From Sipunculus nudus (Eukaryota; Annelida; Sipuncula; Golfingiida; Sipunculidae), in the NCBI GenBank assembly GCA_026874595.1, contig CM049306.1:110436142-110500141 (forward strand): DNA of 64,000 nt, read 5' to 3'. The translations under genes and the position numbers were made by a program. Below the pieces are notes generated by a model that was given only the letters and a program-made list of their open reading frames with translations, had not been told where the DNA came from and searched no databases. Below are positions 22,786 through 34,225 of the stretch, one piece after another (position 1 is the first letter of the stretch; each line of letters starts with the position of its first letter).

Positions 22786-23260
22786 CTAAGCCCAGGATCT
22801 CACAAAAGAAAACAGGTACATTAAAAGCGGATGATACTCAGCCCACGATCTCACAAAAGAAAACATGCACATTAAAAGCCGATTATACTCAGCCCACGAT
22901 CTCACAAAAGAAAACATGCACATTAAAAGCCGATGATACTCAGCCCACGATTTCACAAGAATAAACATGCACATTAAAAGCCGATGATACTCCGCCCACA
23001 ATCTCACAAGAGAAAAACAAGCACATTAAAAACCGTTCATACCCACTCAGCCCACGTTCGCACAAGAGAAAACTTGCACATTAAAGCCGATGATACTCGG
23101 CCCACGTTCTTACGAGAGAAAACCCGTTTCTTAGAAGCCGCTGATACTCAGAGCCACAATCTAGCAGGAGGAAACCCGCCTGTTTAAAACATGGAATACT
23201 CAGAAATAGGTCAAACGCTGATACCCAAATCCCAGATTTAACAGGTTCACTTCCTCTAAG
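22786..23260. repeat. 51-bp minisatellite
   Basis: About nine units of CAGCCCACGATCTCACAAAA then GAAAACATGCACATTAAAAG then CCGATGATACT. The first units are close to identical; the last ones diverge. Since 51 is a multiple of three, the minus strand stays open as a 17-residue repeat (SWAEYHRLLMCMFSFVR), which is probably incidental. Confidence 0.9.
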
Positions 23261-24049
23261 AAACATGTACTTGAGCTCACAAACAATTCGTTATCAACCC
23301 AGATGACATCAGTCCACGTTCTTTGGTACCTTCATTATTGTTCTGTCACATGATCTCACACCTGTCAATTCTCTCAGACTATAGATATAACGTTGTTGTG
23401 TATGAATTAACCTGCCGCTGAAATGATTTGATCAACATCCATTGTTTCTGACAAGTTCAGACCGTAAACACGTTACTATCAGCTATTGTTTTAATTGTAT
23501 GAAGGTTATAAGATGACGTGAGACTAATCTGCCAGGCTGTGCATACAACTATCATGTATAGATCACAGGGAACAGTGATGCATGGCGGTCATACTCGAAT
23601 TCCCGATATAACGTCCATTTAAAAGTAATATTTGAATTAAGAACTATTTTATACCTGTGAAAAAAAAACTAAATATTTCCTTTGAATAAAAACGGACATT
23701 AAAAGTGGTTGAGGTTAAGTGTAACATCTTTTTTTTTTTCTTGCGATTCTTGGAATATCACCAAGGGGCAAAATGCCACGCCCATATCTGATCCACGATG
23801 CACTGAAAACATTGTAAAATGCAGAGAAATGAAAAATAAAGCTCTCAGTTTGACAGAGCAAAAACAGATTAAAATACGAACTGACAACGGCAAACACTCG
23901 CTGCACTACGCTTAATAGAATATTGAAAACAGTCCGGGTACGTCGCCTCCCCATTAGCAAAGTTAGTCGGTTTCGAACGGGTTCAGTTTAACAGTGCAGA
24001 TTTGAGATATGAACGCACATATTTTATCTCATCTATTTATCATACCTAG
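23261..24049. other. noncoding, no feature identified
   Basis: Overlapping short ORFs exist on both strands at 23699-23960, but none is recognisable. Confidence 0.45.
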
Positions 24050-24735
24050 CCATGTCCATCACATGTTATGTTTGTATAAAAACCTTGTCCGTTACAATTA
24101 TACATAAGCCTTGTCCATTACACGTTATATTTCAGCATTGGCCTTGTCCATTATACGTTATGTTTACACAACAGCTTTGTCCATTACATTTGTACATAGG
24201 CCTTTTCCATTTGACGTCATGTTAGTACATAAGCTTTGTCCGTTATACGTTATATTCATACATAAGCCTTGTCCATTATACGTTATGTTTTTAAATACGC
24301 CTTTTCCATTTTACGTTATACGTTATGTCCGTTATACGTTATATTTGTACATAAGCCTTGTCCATTACATGTTATGTTTGTACATAAGCCTTGTCCATTA
24401 CATGTTATGGTTGTACATAAGCCTTGTCCGGTATATATTATGTGTGTTCATAAGCCTTGTCCGGTATACATTACATTTGTACGTAAGCCTTGTCCGTTAT
24501 ACGTTATATTTGTTATTAAGTCTTGTTATTATACGATATGTTTGTACCAAAGCCTTGTCAATCGTGTTTGTACACAGGCCTTGTCCATTTAATGATTTAT
24601 TTGTACATAAACCTTGTCCATTATACGTTATGTTTTTAAACAAGCCTTTCCATTATACGTTATATTTGTACATAATCCAATCCTTGTCCATTATACGTTA
24701 TATTTGTCCATTAGTCTTGTCCATTAACGTTTAAA
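24050..24735. repeat. 33-bp minisatellite
   Basis: About 20 degenerate units of CCTTGTCCATTATACGTTAT then GTTTGTACATAAG. The unit is 11 codons long, so a 207-codon plus-strand frame (24111-24734) stays open with an 11-residue periodicity. The low complexity, the alternative open frames and the absence of any leader argue against a protein. Confidence 0.9.
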
Positions 24736-25195
24736 AATATTTCCAGAAAGAGAATCTTGCGAAAACTAAACAAGGCTTTACTGGTTTTTACCAAATCCCC
24801 CCCCCCCCCCACACAAACACACACACTCTCACCCCGATGAATGTAGAATATTTGCGCAAGTAGAATATTTTCGTAACAGACAGACATACGTGTTTGTGAT
24901 AAACATAACCAGATAAATGAACATCTGTCGGGCAAGAAACAGAACAACAATGTTGACACGCAATGCCATGGAAAACCTTCTGATGAGGCCAACCCCCTAT
25001 TATCATCAACTTTTTATATAGATAAGAGCCCCAGAATATTGTCAGTTATATACTGGACTGATAACATGTGAAGGTCGTCGTCTATTTATAACGATACAAA
25101 GTCGTGCATGATTACCATATCATTAAATTTGCACATTTGGTGAATGATGCTGAGGTAAACAACGCTGACCATTAGGTTTATTCCATGTTATTATA

Positions 25196-25234
<39 letters not shown>

Positions 25235-25380
25235 TATAAACATATGGCTCTGGCTGATCAAGTCATAACCTGTATCAGTGTGTTACTTAAGCTTATCTCA
25301 GCCTCAGCTAATAAGAAAAAGAAAGTCTGTCATTAGCGTCATTACCTTATATTGACTTTATATTTATCTTTAAATTACAT
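24736..25380. other. noncoding with poly-C and (AT)n tracts
   Basis: A C tract at about 24798-24810 is followed by CA repeats. An (AT)n microsatellite lies at 25198-25231. No gene was recognised. Confidence 0.55.
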
Positions 25381-25780
25381 TTCCTATATTCTTTCCTCCT
25401 TTGACTTCACATTTACCTTTAAGTTACCTTTCCTTTATGTGCTCTGACCTCATATTAACCTTTAAGTTACCTTTTCTTTAAGTGCTCTGACCTCACATTT
25501 ACCTTTATGTTACCTTTTCTTTATATACCCTGACCTCAATTTTACCTTTATCTAACCTTTATGTACTCTTACCTCAACATAACCTTTAAGTTACATTTCC
25601 TTTATATTTGTTCTCGGTTCCCTGACCTCACCTTTATACCTTTAAGATACCTTTCTTTTATATTCGTTTTTTTCAACCCCTGACCTCACATTAACCTTAA
25701 AGGAACCTTTTCTTTATGTTTGTTGTCTCTCTCCTGACCTCACATTTACCTTTATTTAAAGTGGCCTTTCCTTTATATAT
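25380..25780. repeat. ~45-bp degenerate minisatellite
   Basis: About eight units of the pattern CTGACCTCACATTTACCTTT, AAGTTACCTTTCCTTTAT and ATGTGCT, with irregular spacing. Confidence 0.8.
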
Positions 25781-28255
25781 TCTCTCACAGAGCTGATTTG
25801 ACGAAAGTTATAGTTACTGATATAGTCTATAGATGGCAGCACGCACTCGTGCGCTTTGACACAGGTTTCTCCCAATAACTTCCTAACGGCTTTGTTTTAA
25901 TTGGGAGAGTTTCTAAACTATTGCATAGGATACAGGAATAATATATCAATAAAATTGGTGTTGTACCGCAGGTTCGGTTTGTTCATCTAAATAACCAGGA
26001 AATAATATTTCTCATAATAAAACGTGGATAATCTTCCCTTACTTTTGTCGCCTTGGATCAAATAATGGGTAAATATGAAATGAACTGTGTTATCATTTGC
26101 GCGTACATACGTGTATGAGTAAATCATGTTTAAAGACACTCATGCCATTTTAAAAATGTGTTGTTCCCATTTGTTCCTCAGCGTGAAGATTTCCGCAAAA
26201 GGCCGTCAATCCAGCGTCTTCAAAGGGGGCAGGTCACTATATTACTATATATATATATATCATATAACGAACTCAGATACTTTAAAAGGGCGTACATGTT
26301 AATATTTTTATATACTAGTCCGTTTGGATGTACAAACAACATAAGGAAGGTAAACATTGATTGAATTTGAATTATTGTAAAAAAAAAACTATCAAGAAAA
26401 TTGCAGGATCTTTTATTTGTTTATCTTGGCGACGATACAAACTAAGCCTAATCCTAACCCATTAAAACTAATCATAAATATGTTTTTGCATCTGGCAGGA
26501 CACCTGTAAGAAAATATTATGACACTCTGGAGGGACAATATTTGTATTAAATAAAGTCATGAAATAAATGTCAATGTGGTAAATGTCAATGAAGAATTCA
26601 TCATTCAGTCACGTGGTTATACATTTGGTGATCGAGGTATTTATATACATTTTGTCATTCCGGTGAATCTAACATGGAATTATTCTCTGCATCCGCAGCG
26701 GTCTTTGTTTAGTTTTGACTGTTTTAGAATATTTAAATGAATTTATTCCTTGAGCAGCTACCATAAGTATTTGTTTTTTTACACAAGTACATCACTCAAA
26801 GCGCGCGCCAATGAACTTAAATATTATGATATATTAATCTAATGGTTTAATAAGAATGGAGATGTTTGACATCATAGAATTCATATTCTTCTTCTCTGAT
26901 GTAATAATAATTATAGCAGTTAATTCTTATTTCTATATTATTTTTAAGTTAAAATATTTATGACAATATAGTTCTGGGCTTTGTAGAAATGAACTTATAT
27001 GTTTCTGTGATTAAATATAACATAATTATAGTTATGGCATTATAGAAATCATTCGTCACGTGCTGCATATTCTTTTTTTTTCAATGATGTTATATTAATT
27101 ATGACAGAGTAATCATACAACTTCACGTGCTTGCAAACTTCTGTTTTTATGGTGCTATAAAAATGTTTAATTTATAGTGATCACAGAAGTTCACATGTTT
27201 GAGTTCCTGCATCTTATTTATTTTTATATAAACTCATTTTAATGTGACGTTTTGAGCTCGGTTGTATGTTGATGTCTTTACATTTGTCTTGAAGGTCTTT
27301 TTGGCAAACGTTAAAATCGTGAGCCCACACTTTAGAATGTTATTAACTTTTGAACCATTTGAAACGCACGGAGACACTTGACCGAGCTCCTTTGTAAGTG
27401 GTATCTGATGGTAGACGCTGTAAACAAAAAATGCAATGTGATTGTAGAAGTGAAAACGGAGTGGGGATTTTATGTTTATCAGTTTGTTGTAATAAATAAC
27501 TGGGCGTTTTATTCTCTACAAGGTCATCATTATCTCTGCCAGTGAAGGATGTTAAAGTTAATGTAATTGTCTGTTATTTAAGAAGGTGGAATCAAGCATT
27601 TATACTTGAGAAGATGGCTATCTGAAATCTGTTAACTTTCCATTGTGGTTGTTGACTGTTTTTGTTTTCGGTGAGTTAAAAAGTTTCCAGCGAGGTTTAA
27701 TAAAATATTGTCGATGGATGAAGCAAGGACAAGGAAATAATTGCATAAATGTTTGTATGAATCATGATGCGGATCCAGACGTTGGCCGAGGTTCACCCTC
27801 TTTGGATGCTTTCTCTTTGATGGTGTGATCAGATATCGAATCTTCAGGGCTACATCCTCTCTGTGTTAGGACTGTTGGTCTTGTCTGATCCATAAACGGA
27901 TTCAGCGTCACAGCTTTTGGTCCTTTGTTCTGTATCAGTCAACACTGGTTATTTCTTTGATGTTTGAATCACGATGTACCCTGCAATACCACTCACTATT
28001 CAGAGATCACTTACTCCGATTAATAACACGAGAGCTTAATCCGGCTACACTAATGTGACGAGATGACAGATATTTTATATTTTATATCTGTTGTAAATCT
28101 TATCCTAAGCTTCCTTAATCATTCGTTAATCATCATTTGGCGAGGAGCTGGAGCGTATCCTGCCCCGCTGTTTATATATAACAGTGTAAAAACGGACAAC
28201 AAAGCCGTCCGATTTCTCCAATAGAATAAATGATTGGGCTATGGTTGGGTATAAG
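25781..28255. other. apparently unique noncoding DNA
   Basis: About 2.5 kb without a recognisable gene, array or mobile element. The short ORFs (26158-26364 and 27643-27828) show no domain-like features or convincing splice sites. Confidence 0.45.
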
Positions 28256-28259
28256 TATT

Positions 28260-28495
28260 TTCAAACTTTGGGACATTCAGAGACATGATTTACAGGGGAC
28301 ACTTATAGAGACATGATTCCTGGGGACATTCAGAGACATGATTCCTAGGGACATTCATAAACATGATTCCTAGGGACATTCAGAGACATGATTCCTGGGG
28401 ACATTCAGAGATATGATTATTGGGGACATTCAGAGACATGATTTCTGGGGACATTCAGAGACATGATTCTTGGGGACATTTTAGAGATATGATTA
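28260..28495. repeat. 25-bp minisatellite
   Basis: About nine units of AGACATGATTCCTGGGGACA then TTCAG, with AT variation in the CCTGG segment. Confidence 0.9.
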
Positions 28496-29140
28496 GAACC
28501 TGCGGTTTTGAGTTTTAGTTGACAAGATATTGTGACCTAATTTGGAGACAAATAAGACGCACGCCCTTGCCAATTTATTTATCTTATCTTCTCTCGTGAT
28601 AAATTAGACAATTAACCCATCCCCTTACCTTTTCAATATTTCTTCTTTTCCCGTGACAAAAGTTTTAAAAAAGTTTTTAAAAAAATTCAAATAAGTTTAA
28701 CTGTCAACAATGGTATACTGAATCGTTGCATAATGCAAGTTCTCTATGGTATATTAATGCTTCTACCTGACTATGGGAATCGGATTAAGGTGTTTGTAAC
28801 ATGTATATGTATTTACTCAAAAATACCCAGGGAGATACTCAGATTCTTCCGTTTACAAGCCTTTACCATTTGGAACAGGTAGTCCATGGTTCACCCTTTA
28901 GGAAATTGTTGCATACGTCATCTATATAATTACTTTTCTTATATAACATGTCTGATTCATTAAATTTAACCAAGCAAGAAGCATGGAGACTTAACTGTAT
29001 ATATAAATCTCTGTACTTATTTATTTTAAGTTTTTACTTAAGCATTTTTACCTGCATGTCCAATTTAGCCGATGATTTTCCATCATATAGAAAGGTAAAT
29101 TATTTCTTGACTAATTCCACTTGGATCCGGCTCGTTCCGG
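28496..29140. other. noncoding, no feature identified
   Basis: No supported gene. The ORF at 28948-29205 is hydrophobic and AT-driven and overlaps the next repeat. Confidence 0.45.
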
Positions 29141-29144
29141 GTAG

Positions 29145-29430
29145 TGGTAAAGCCATGTGCCACAGTACGCCGTATCAGATAGAGAGCTACTACCGGAATA
29201 TCTAATGGCACAGCCGTTTCCGACAGGTCACGGCATATCAGTTAGAGAGCAACCACCCAACTAACTAATGATAAAGCTGTGTTCCACGGTACGGCATACC
29301 AGTTAGAGAAACCACCCAAATAACTAATCATAAAACCGTGTCCCAGTTTGAGAGCAACCACCTAACTAACTATTTTTATTTGCCGTATCCCACAATACAG
29401 TGTATCAGTTAGAGAGCACTCGCCCGAATA
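29145..29430. repeat. ~60-75-bp degenerate minisatellite
   Basis: About five units sharing CGTATCAGTTAGAGAGCAAC, CACCCAACTAACTAATG and a CCACGGTACGG segment. Confidence 0.8.
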
Positions 29431-29542
29431 CGTAGGTTTGCCGAGCGGATCCTCGCACATATGAGCATCTCCGCAAGTTTAAAAACTTTATATACTCTCT
29501 TTATGATGTAATGAATGTATGATATTTTACTTTTTTATATAG

Positions 29543-29780
29543 TCTTAGCGAGCTTCACCAAGTATGTGCATGGCGAACCCCCTATACTTATGGTGTACCT
29601 GACTTCGCTGTTATTCCAGAAAGATTTGTCAAAACAGGTATAAGTAGGCTGGATGACGTTGAATTACGGACCATAAAAGTAAATGGACCCGTGCAGGAAT
29701 ACGAGGAAGTCTTGGTTAAAATATCAACAAACGGCGTGAAATTGTCCCGTATGAAAGTACGCTGTCCTGTTCCGGCCTCG
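29543..29780 (+). CDS. candidate internal exon, unknown gene
   Basis: Entered through TTTTACTTTTTTATATAG and left at GCCTCG followed by GTAATG. The length is 238 bp, giving one base plus exactly 79 open codons with coding-like composition: LSELHQVCAWRTPYTYGVPD, then RLDDVELRTIKVNGPVQEYE, then EVLVKISTNGVKLSRMKVRC. The alternation around VLVKISTNGVKL resembles the central strands of a PTB/PID phosphotyrosine-binding fold, but the diagnostic YLG segment is absent, so this is only a suggestion. It is preceded by a minisatellite, and no neighbouring exon was found. It could be one exon of a plus-strand gene with long introns, or a relic. Confidence 0.4.
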
Positions 29781-31062
29781 GTAATGATGCATACATTCGT
29801 GTGTGTGCGGGTGTATGATCTTAATGTGACTGTAAAAGTATCATATATACCATTGAGCGGTTTGTGGGACTTTAGGCAGTTAAATCTTTCTATTATACTA
29901 AGAGCAATGATAAAATAACAACAACATTTATAAAAATAGTCATTCTTTTCATTTTCAAATAGATTTTCTCTTAATATATAAATTAGATAAACATGATCTG
30001 CAAATGTGGATTACCATATTATTTTCCACATACGCAAACAAAAAAAGACTTAACTTTAAATCCTTTTAAAACAACTGTTGCCAAATTTTCTTCAAGTTGA
30101 ATTGAAAGATGTCAAATGTTTATTGAATGAGTATCAAACGTCAGCGTTTCCCATTTTTCATTAATCAAATAACTCCTTATCTTGTAACTAAATTTTCTTT
30201 CCTGTTTCTTTCTTTTTACAATATTAGCTTGTTGTAATATATAAAGATCTGGTCTAAGCAAGGTAATTTGAATAAATAAGTCAGATAACTTATGTTTGTG
30301 CAACTTGTGCGGTAGCATTAACTTGGTTAAATACTGTGAGGTAGGCGTGTTATCCTCCAGATAAACCTAGAAGTGTGCAGTGAGGTGCTTTTGATAAATA
30401 TTTAAAGGTTAAATATAGAACAATCAGACTGGTATAAAACTCTCAAACAAACAGTGTGTATAAACAACCAATAGGAAAAGTTTGATTCCTGCCAAGGTCT
30501 ATCGCCTCATAGGATTACAATTGAACCCATAAAAAGTTTTCAGAACCATTTTACTTCCAGAAACCCATGGAAGTCCTTCACAAAGTTACACTCAAAATTC
30601 ACATGATTCTTCAGAGAAGAACCCTTAGTGAGAAGTTAAAAGAAAACTAAATACCGCTCCATCAAAAACCTTGACTAGTTCCCTTTTTATCAGGTTCGGT
30701 TGGAATGGTTATTTAAAGAACTTTGTGGAAAAAGTAAAAAGAGGTTTCCAACTAAGCCCACTGAATGTTCCACTGTCTCCTCACTGAAAATAATAAACAT
30801 ACGCCAGGATATATTTCTTACTTGCAAGAAACCCAATTGGTACCTAAAACTGATTATTTGGCTGTTTTCATCAGAAACCACTTTGACGACAATGCTAGTG
30901 AACTACAGAAAAAGGCGGATATTTTCCTTTTAACATTAATAAACTTGTATCTTCTTTGTACTGAATAAAAACTCTATATATTATAGACAGAACTTTTGTT
31001 AGTAGCACCTAAACGTCATATGGTAAAGACCAACATAACATCCACTGGTTTGTGTGACGTCA
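29781..31062. other. noncoding, 3' flank of the GPCR gene
   Basis: No supported gene. The part next to 31062 should contain the 3' untranslated region of the minus-strand receptor. The overlapping ORFs at 30690-30968 have no recognisable features. Confidence 0.4.
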
Positions 31063-31884
31063 TCATTCCGACATCCTCCTGACCCCCTTATATGAAGAGC
31101 ATGTGATCACGGCAAGTATGGCTGCTCTGTACTTCCGGCTGAAGCAGCCGTATATAACAGGGTTGACTGCACTATTTGCAAAAACCAAGGTGACACACGA
31201 AACAAATGCTGTGGAGGTGGTTCCTAGCTGGGACGTTATGATACCCATCTCCACTGAAAACGGTAACCATGACACCACGAACAGCACCACAATGGCCACC
31301 AACATCCGCATCAACCTGCGTTCTTTTACAGAGCGGTTACTCTGGTGGCGCACTCTCCCGGCAGAAGCCGAAACTATCCGATAAATCCGGCAATTGTTCA
31401 CAGCTATCACAACAAGGGGCAGGAAAAACGTAAGCACAAACGTCGCTATGGTGAGAACCGCTTGCATGTGTAACCTCCGTATGTCTAGATAACAGAACAC
31501 GTAGTGTTTACCGTAAAGCGGTATGGTGTATACTTTGTGGTACACTGCGATGACGATCCACACAACGAAGGAAAAGATCCAAATGATGACTATGGCCAGA
31601 GCTGTGTGTTTTACTGAGATCTGCCGACCAGGATTGTGTTTGACCATCATGAAGCGCGTGTAGCTGATCACCATCAGGGTCAGAACGGAGATATTGCCGC
31701 TGGCCATTTGTACATACGGCAGAGCTCTACACAAGTGCTCCCCGAGCACCCAGTTAACAGTAATTCGAGTGGTGGCCACCAGGGGGACTGTCAGCAACAG
31801 CAGAAGGTCAGACAGGGCCAGATTCGCTATCATCAGATCGGTCGGTTTGTGCATTTGCTTATGGCGAATGATGCTTACCAGCAC
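31063..31884 (-). CDS. class A GPCR, exon with TM2-TM7 and C-terminus
   Basis: A rhodopsin-family seven-transmembrane receptor at the plasma membrane, coupling extracellular ligand to G proteins. The exon starts after the acceptor TTTTTATTACTTAG and encodes about 273 residues to TGA at 31063. Landmarks: NLALSDLLLL with D2.50 (residue 26), W45 in the first loop, C52 (3.25), W102 (4.50), C131 in loop 2, P156 (5.50), SWLPF (W206, P208), and NPVIY (241-245) followed by a short basic tail. The overall pattern is that of peptide receptors; the ligand is unknown. Unusually, the DRY motif reads TRF (T76-R77-F78) and CWxP reads SWLP. TM1 is on the exon at 33075-33142; the extracellular N-terminus was not found. 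Confidence 0.93.
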   Translation of the reverse strand: MLVSIIRHKQMHKPTDLMIANLALSDLLLLLTVPLVATTRITVNWVLGEHLCRALPYVQMASGNISVLTLMVISYTRFMMVKHNPGRQISVKHTALAIVIIWIFSFVVWIVIAVYHKVYTIPLYGKHYVFCYLDIRRLHMQAVLTIATFVLTFFLPLVVIAVNNCRIYRIVSASAGRVRHQSNRSVKERRLMRMLVAIVVLFVVSWLPFSVEMGIITSQLGTTSTAFVSCVTLVFANSAVNPVIYGCFSRKYRAAILAVITCSSYKGVRRMSE

Positions 31885-32085
31885 CTAAGTAATAAAAAGA
31901 CAATATAATTAAAAGCATAAAGAGTGAATCAGTTAAATAAGATAGCGGCGACCAGAACATTGATTATTAGTATTTAAAATAATTAGGTATCTCATTGAAA
32001 TCAAGCTCATGCTGAGTTTGATAGCATGGCGTTTTCTTGTACGCATCAATAAAACCGGAAGCCTGACATGTATTAGAAGACAAAC

Positions 32086-32216
32086 AGGGCCGATCCCTGT
32101 TTCGAACCCATGTCGGTGGCGCCCAAGTCGGGCTTACCAACCGCTTTGCTAGCAAAGCAAGCTTCTTTAGCGAGACAGTTCGGTCCGCTTTTTGTGCACC
32201 GCGTAACACACCTCCT
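32086..32216 (-). mobile_element. tRNA-derived SINE-like copy A
   Basis: On the minus strand it contains an A-box-like AGCGGTTGGTAAGCC and a B-box GGGTTCGAAACAGG, about 35 bp apart, as in RNA polymerase III promoters of tRNA-derived SINEs. It matches copy B at 32359-32488 across about 130 bp. It does not fold as a complete tRNA, so it is not called as a tRNA gene. Confidence 0.7.
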
Positions 32217-32358
32217 CTTAAGAGTGTTCTCCTATCGGAACAAGACTATCCCAGGAGTCACACCTTCTGTGAACTCTTCCCTGGGCAACAAAGATTACCG
32301 TCACGTTGGACGAGCCCCCATTCTGTTATGAAGACAATTTATTTAGGGGGAAAATACT

Positions 32359-32488
32359 GGGCCGATCCGGGATTCGAACCCATGTAGGTGGCGCACAAGT
32401 CCGGCGTACCAACCGCTTCGCAAGTAAAGCAAGCTTCACATGCGAGACAGTTCGGTCCGCCTTATGTCACCCTGTAACACATGATCTA
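32359..32488 (-). mobile_element. tRNA-derived SINE-like copy B
   Basis: A second copy in the same orientation. The A-box-like segment GAAGCGGTTGGTACGCC and the B-box GGGTTCGAATCCCGG are nearly consensus. Separated from copy A by about 140 bp of unrelated sequence, so the pair may be a dimeric SINE or two insertions. Confidence 0.75.
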
Positions 32489-32511
32489 CTTTTAATGTGT
32501 AAAATAAAGGA

Positions 32512-32965
32512 AGCATGACGTCATTCTTCATGTACGTGTAAAAAGGAAAGCATGACGTAAGTCCTCACATGCCAAAGTAAAGCATGACGTCATTCCTCGG
32601 GTCTCAAAATAAAAATAGCAAGGTGTCATTTCTCATGTGTCAAATAGTAGCAAGCATGACGTCATTTCCCATATGTCATAATAAAGGCGCACGACGTCAT
32701 TCCCTATATCTCAAAATGAAGAAAAAGGACGTCATTTCTCAAATGTCAAAAGCAAGCATGACGTCATTCCTTGTGTCTCAAAATAAAGAAACAGGACGTC
32801 TTTCTTCATGTGTAAAATAAAGCAAACATGATGTCATTTCCCATGTGTCAAAATAAAGGAGTTCGACGTCACTCCTCATATAACAAAATAACGGAAGCAA
32901 AACCTAATTACTTATGCCGCAAAATAAAGAAACAGGACGTCATTTCTCATGTGTCAAAATTTAAG
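32512..32965. repeat. ~35-45-bp minisatellite of CRE-like palindromes
   Basis: About 11 degenerate units of AAAGCATGACGTCATTCCTC then ATGTGTCAAAATAA. Four units keep the perfect TGACGTCA octamer and the others have one or two changes (CGACGTCA, GGACGTCA, TGATGTCA). TGACGTCA is the known CREB/ATF binding consensus. Its location in the intron of a GPCR gene makes a regulatory role conceivable but unproven. Confidence 0.85.
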
Positions 32966-33074
32966 AAACCTGACATAATATTTCTATATAAAATTATAAG
33001 TATTTTCTCTTTATTCGATGGTATGCCTTCTTCTTTCCTTTTTCTTGCTGATTACATGTATACAGTATACATAC

Positions 33075-33142
33075 CAAGGTGTTTCCAGTGATCCCCGCCA
33101 GGAAGATTATGACAAGTACTGTGACCTCGATCGCAGCGGCAC
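33075..33142 (-). CDS. class A GPCR, TM1 exon
   Basis: A 68-bp minus-strand exon. The acceptor is TTTTGTTTACACACTAG before 33142 and the donor is CACCTTG followed by GTATGT at 33075. It enters in phase 1 and leaves in phase 0, matching the exon at 31063-31884. It encodes AAAIEVTVLVIIFLAGITGN then TL. This is a transmembrane helix ending in the GN motif with N1.50, which continues naturally into VLVSIIRHK of the next exon. The exon was not long enough to appear as an ORF. The exon(s) for the extracellular N-terminus and start codon lie further upstream and were not recognised. Confidence 0.85.
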
Positions 33143-33479
33143 CTAGTGTGTAAACAAAATATTATCAGTAAGAAATAGTCAGAAACAAATGTCATTGTGA
33201 TCATTATACGATGGCTGGGCACCAATAGTTTAATGAGATGTTTAAACGAACACTCTATATGTAGAACATGAAAAATACGCATTTTTAAAGCTGCCTTTTG
33301 ATTTTTCAAATCTTCTTAGTGACCCAGCTGAAAAGCAACTCAGCCAAGGAAATGATATTTTCAACTGTCCTGTTTCTTTCTTTATATGTATTTTAGATGT
33401 GTTATGAAAGACTACTTGATCTATTGAAAATCAAACCAAGAAGATATCTGCTTTTCTCTTTTTTTATTCAGTGATGCAT
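33143..33479. other. noncoding, probable upstream intron of the GPCR
   Basis: No exon was recognised. Because the TM1 exon starts with an acceptor, this should be intronic if the gene is intact. Confidence 0.4.
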
Positions 33480-34225
33480 CTGTTTGTCTGTATACAGGAG
33501 GACGCAAAATTACTGAAACATTATCAAAGAAACTATGTCTGAATACAGGAAGACGCATAACTACTCAAACGTTATCGACAAAATTTTGTCTGTATACAGG
33601 ATGACGCATAACTTCTCAAACGCTATCGACGAAACTTTGTTTGTATACAAGATGACGCATAACTGCTACTCAAACGTCAACTGCGAGTCTTTGTCTGTAC
33701 ACATGATGACGCATAACTACTCAGAGGTTATCGATGAAACTTTGTCTGTATACATAATGACACAAACACCTTACTACTCAAACGTTATCGACAGAAGCTT
33801 GTTTGTATATATGATGATGCATAACTGCTCAAAAGTTATCGACTAAATTTTCTCTGTATACAGGATGACCCATAACTTCTCAAACGTTATCGACGAAACT
33901 TTGTCTGTATACAGGATGAGGCATTACTGCTCAAACGTTATCGACTAAATTTTGTCTGTATACAGGATGACGCATAACTGCTCAAACGTTATCGACGAAA
34001 CTTTGTCTGTATACAAGATGAGGCATAACTTCTCAAACGTTATCGACGAGACTTTGTCTGTATACAGGATGAGGCATAACTTCTCAAACGTCATCGACGA
34101 AACTTTTTCTGTATACAGGATGACGCAAAACTACTTAACGTGATCGACAAAACTTCGTCTGTATACAGGATGAGGCATAACTACTCAGACGTCATCGACG
34201 AAACTTATACTCATAACTACTCAGA
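33480..34225. repeat. 51-bp minisatellite
   Basis: About 14 units of TTTGTCTGTATACAGGATGA, CGCATAACTACTCAAACGTT and ATCGACGAAAC. The period is 17 codons, giving plus-strand open frames of 103 and 63 codons (33535-33846, 33952-34143) with a repeating SVYRMTHNFSNVIDET. Stops between them and the lack of other coding signs argue against a protein. Confidence 0.93.

Larger units (their letters stand above)
31885..33074 (-). other. intron of the GPCR gene
   Basis: A 1,190-bp phase-0 intron between the TM1 exon (donor ACCTTG followed by GTATGT) and the TM2-TM7 exon (acceptor ATTACTTAG). It holds two tRNA-derived SINE copies and a minisatellite of TGACGTCA motifs. Confidence 0.8.

Noticed and set aside
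24111-24734. A 207-codon plus-strand ORF.
   Set aside because: It lies wholly in a 33-bp minisatellite; the frame stays open only because the unit is 11 codons long, and it has no signal of selection visible by eye.
31103-31908. Plus-strand ORFs opposite the GPCR exon.
   Set aside because: They are antisense shadows of the receptor coding sequence.
32359-32488. A genuine tRNA gene on the minus strand.
   Set aside because: B box and A box are present, but a full cloverleaf with acceptor stem could not be drawn, and a second diverged copy nearby fits a SINE better.
33535-34143. Repeat-protein-like ORFs with SVYRMTHNFSNVIDET units.
   Set aside because: They are translations of a 51-bp minisatellite, with stops between blocks and no leader or splice sites.
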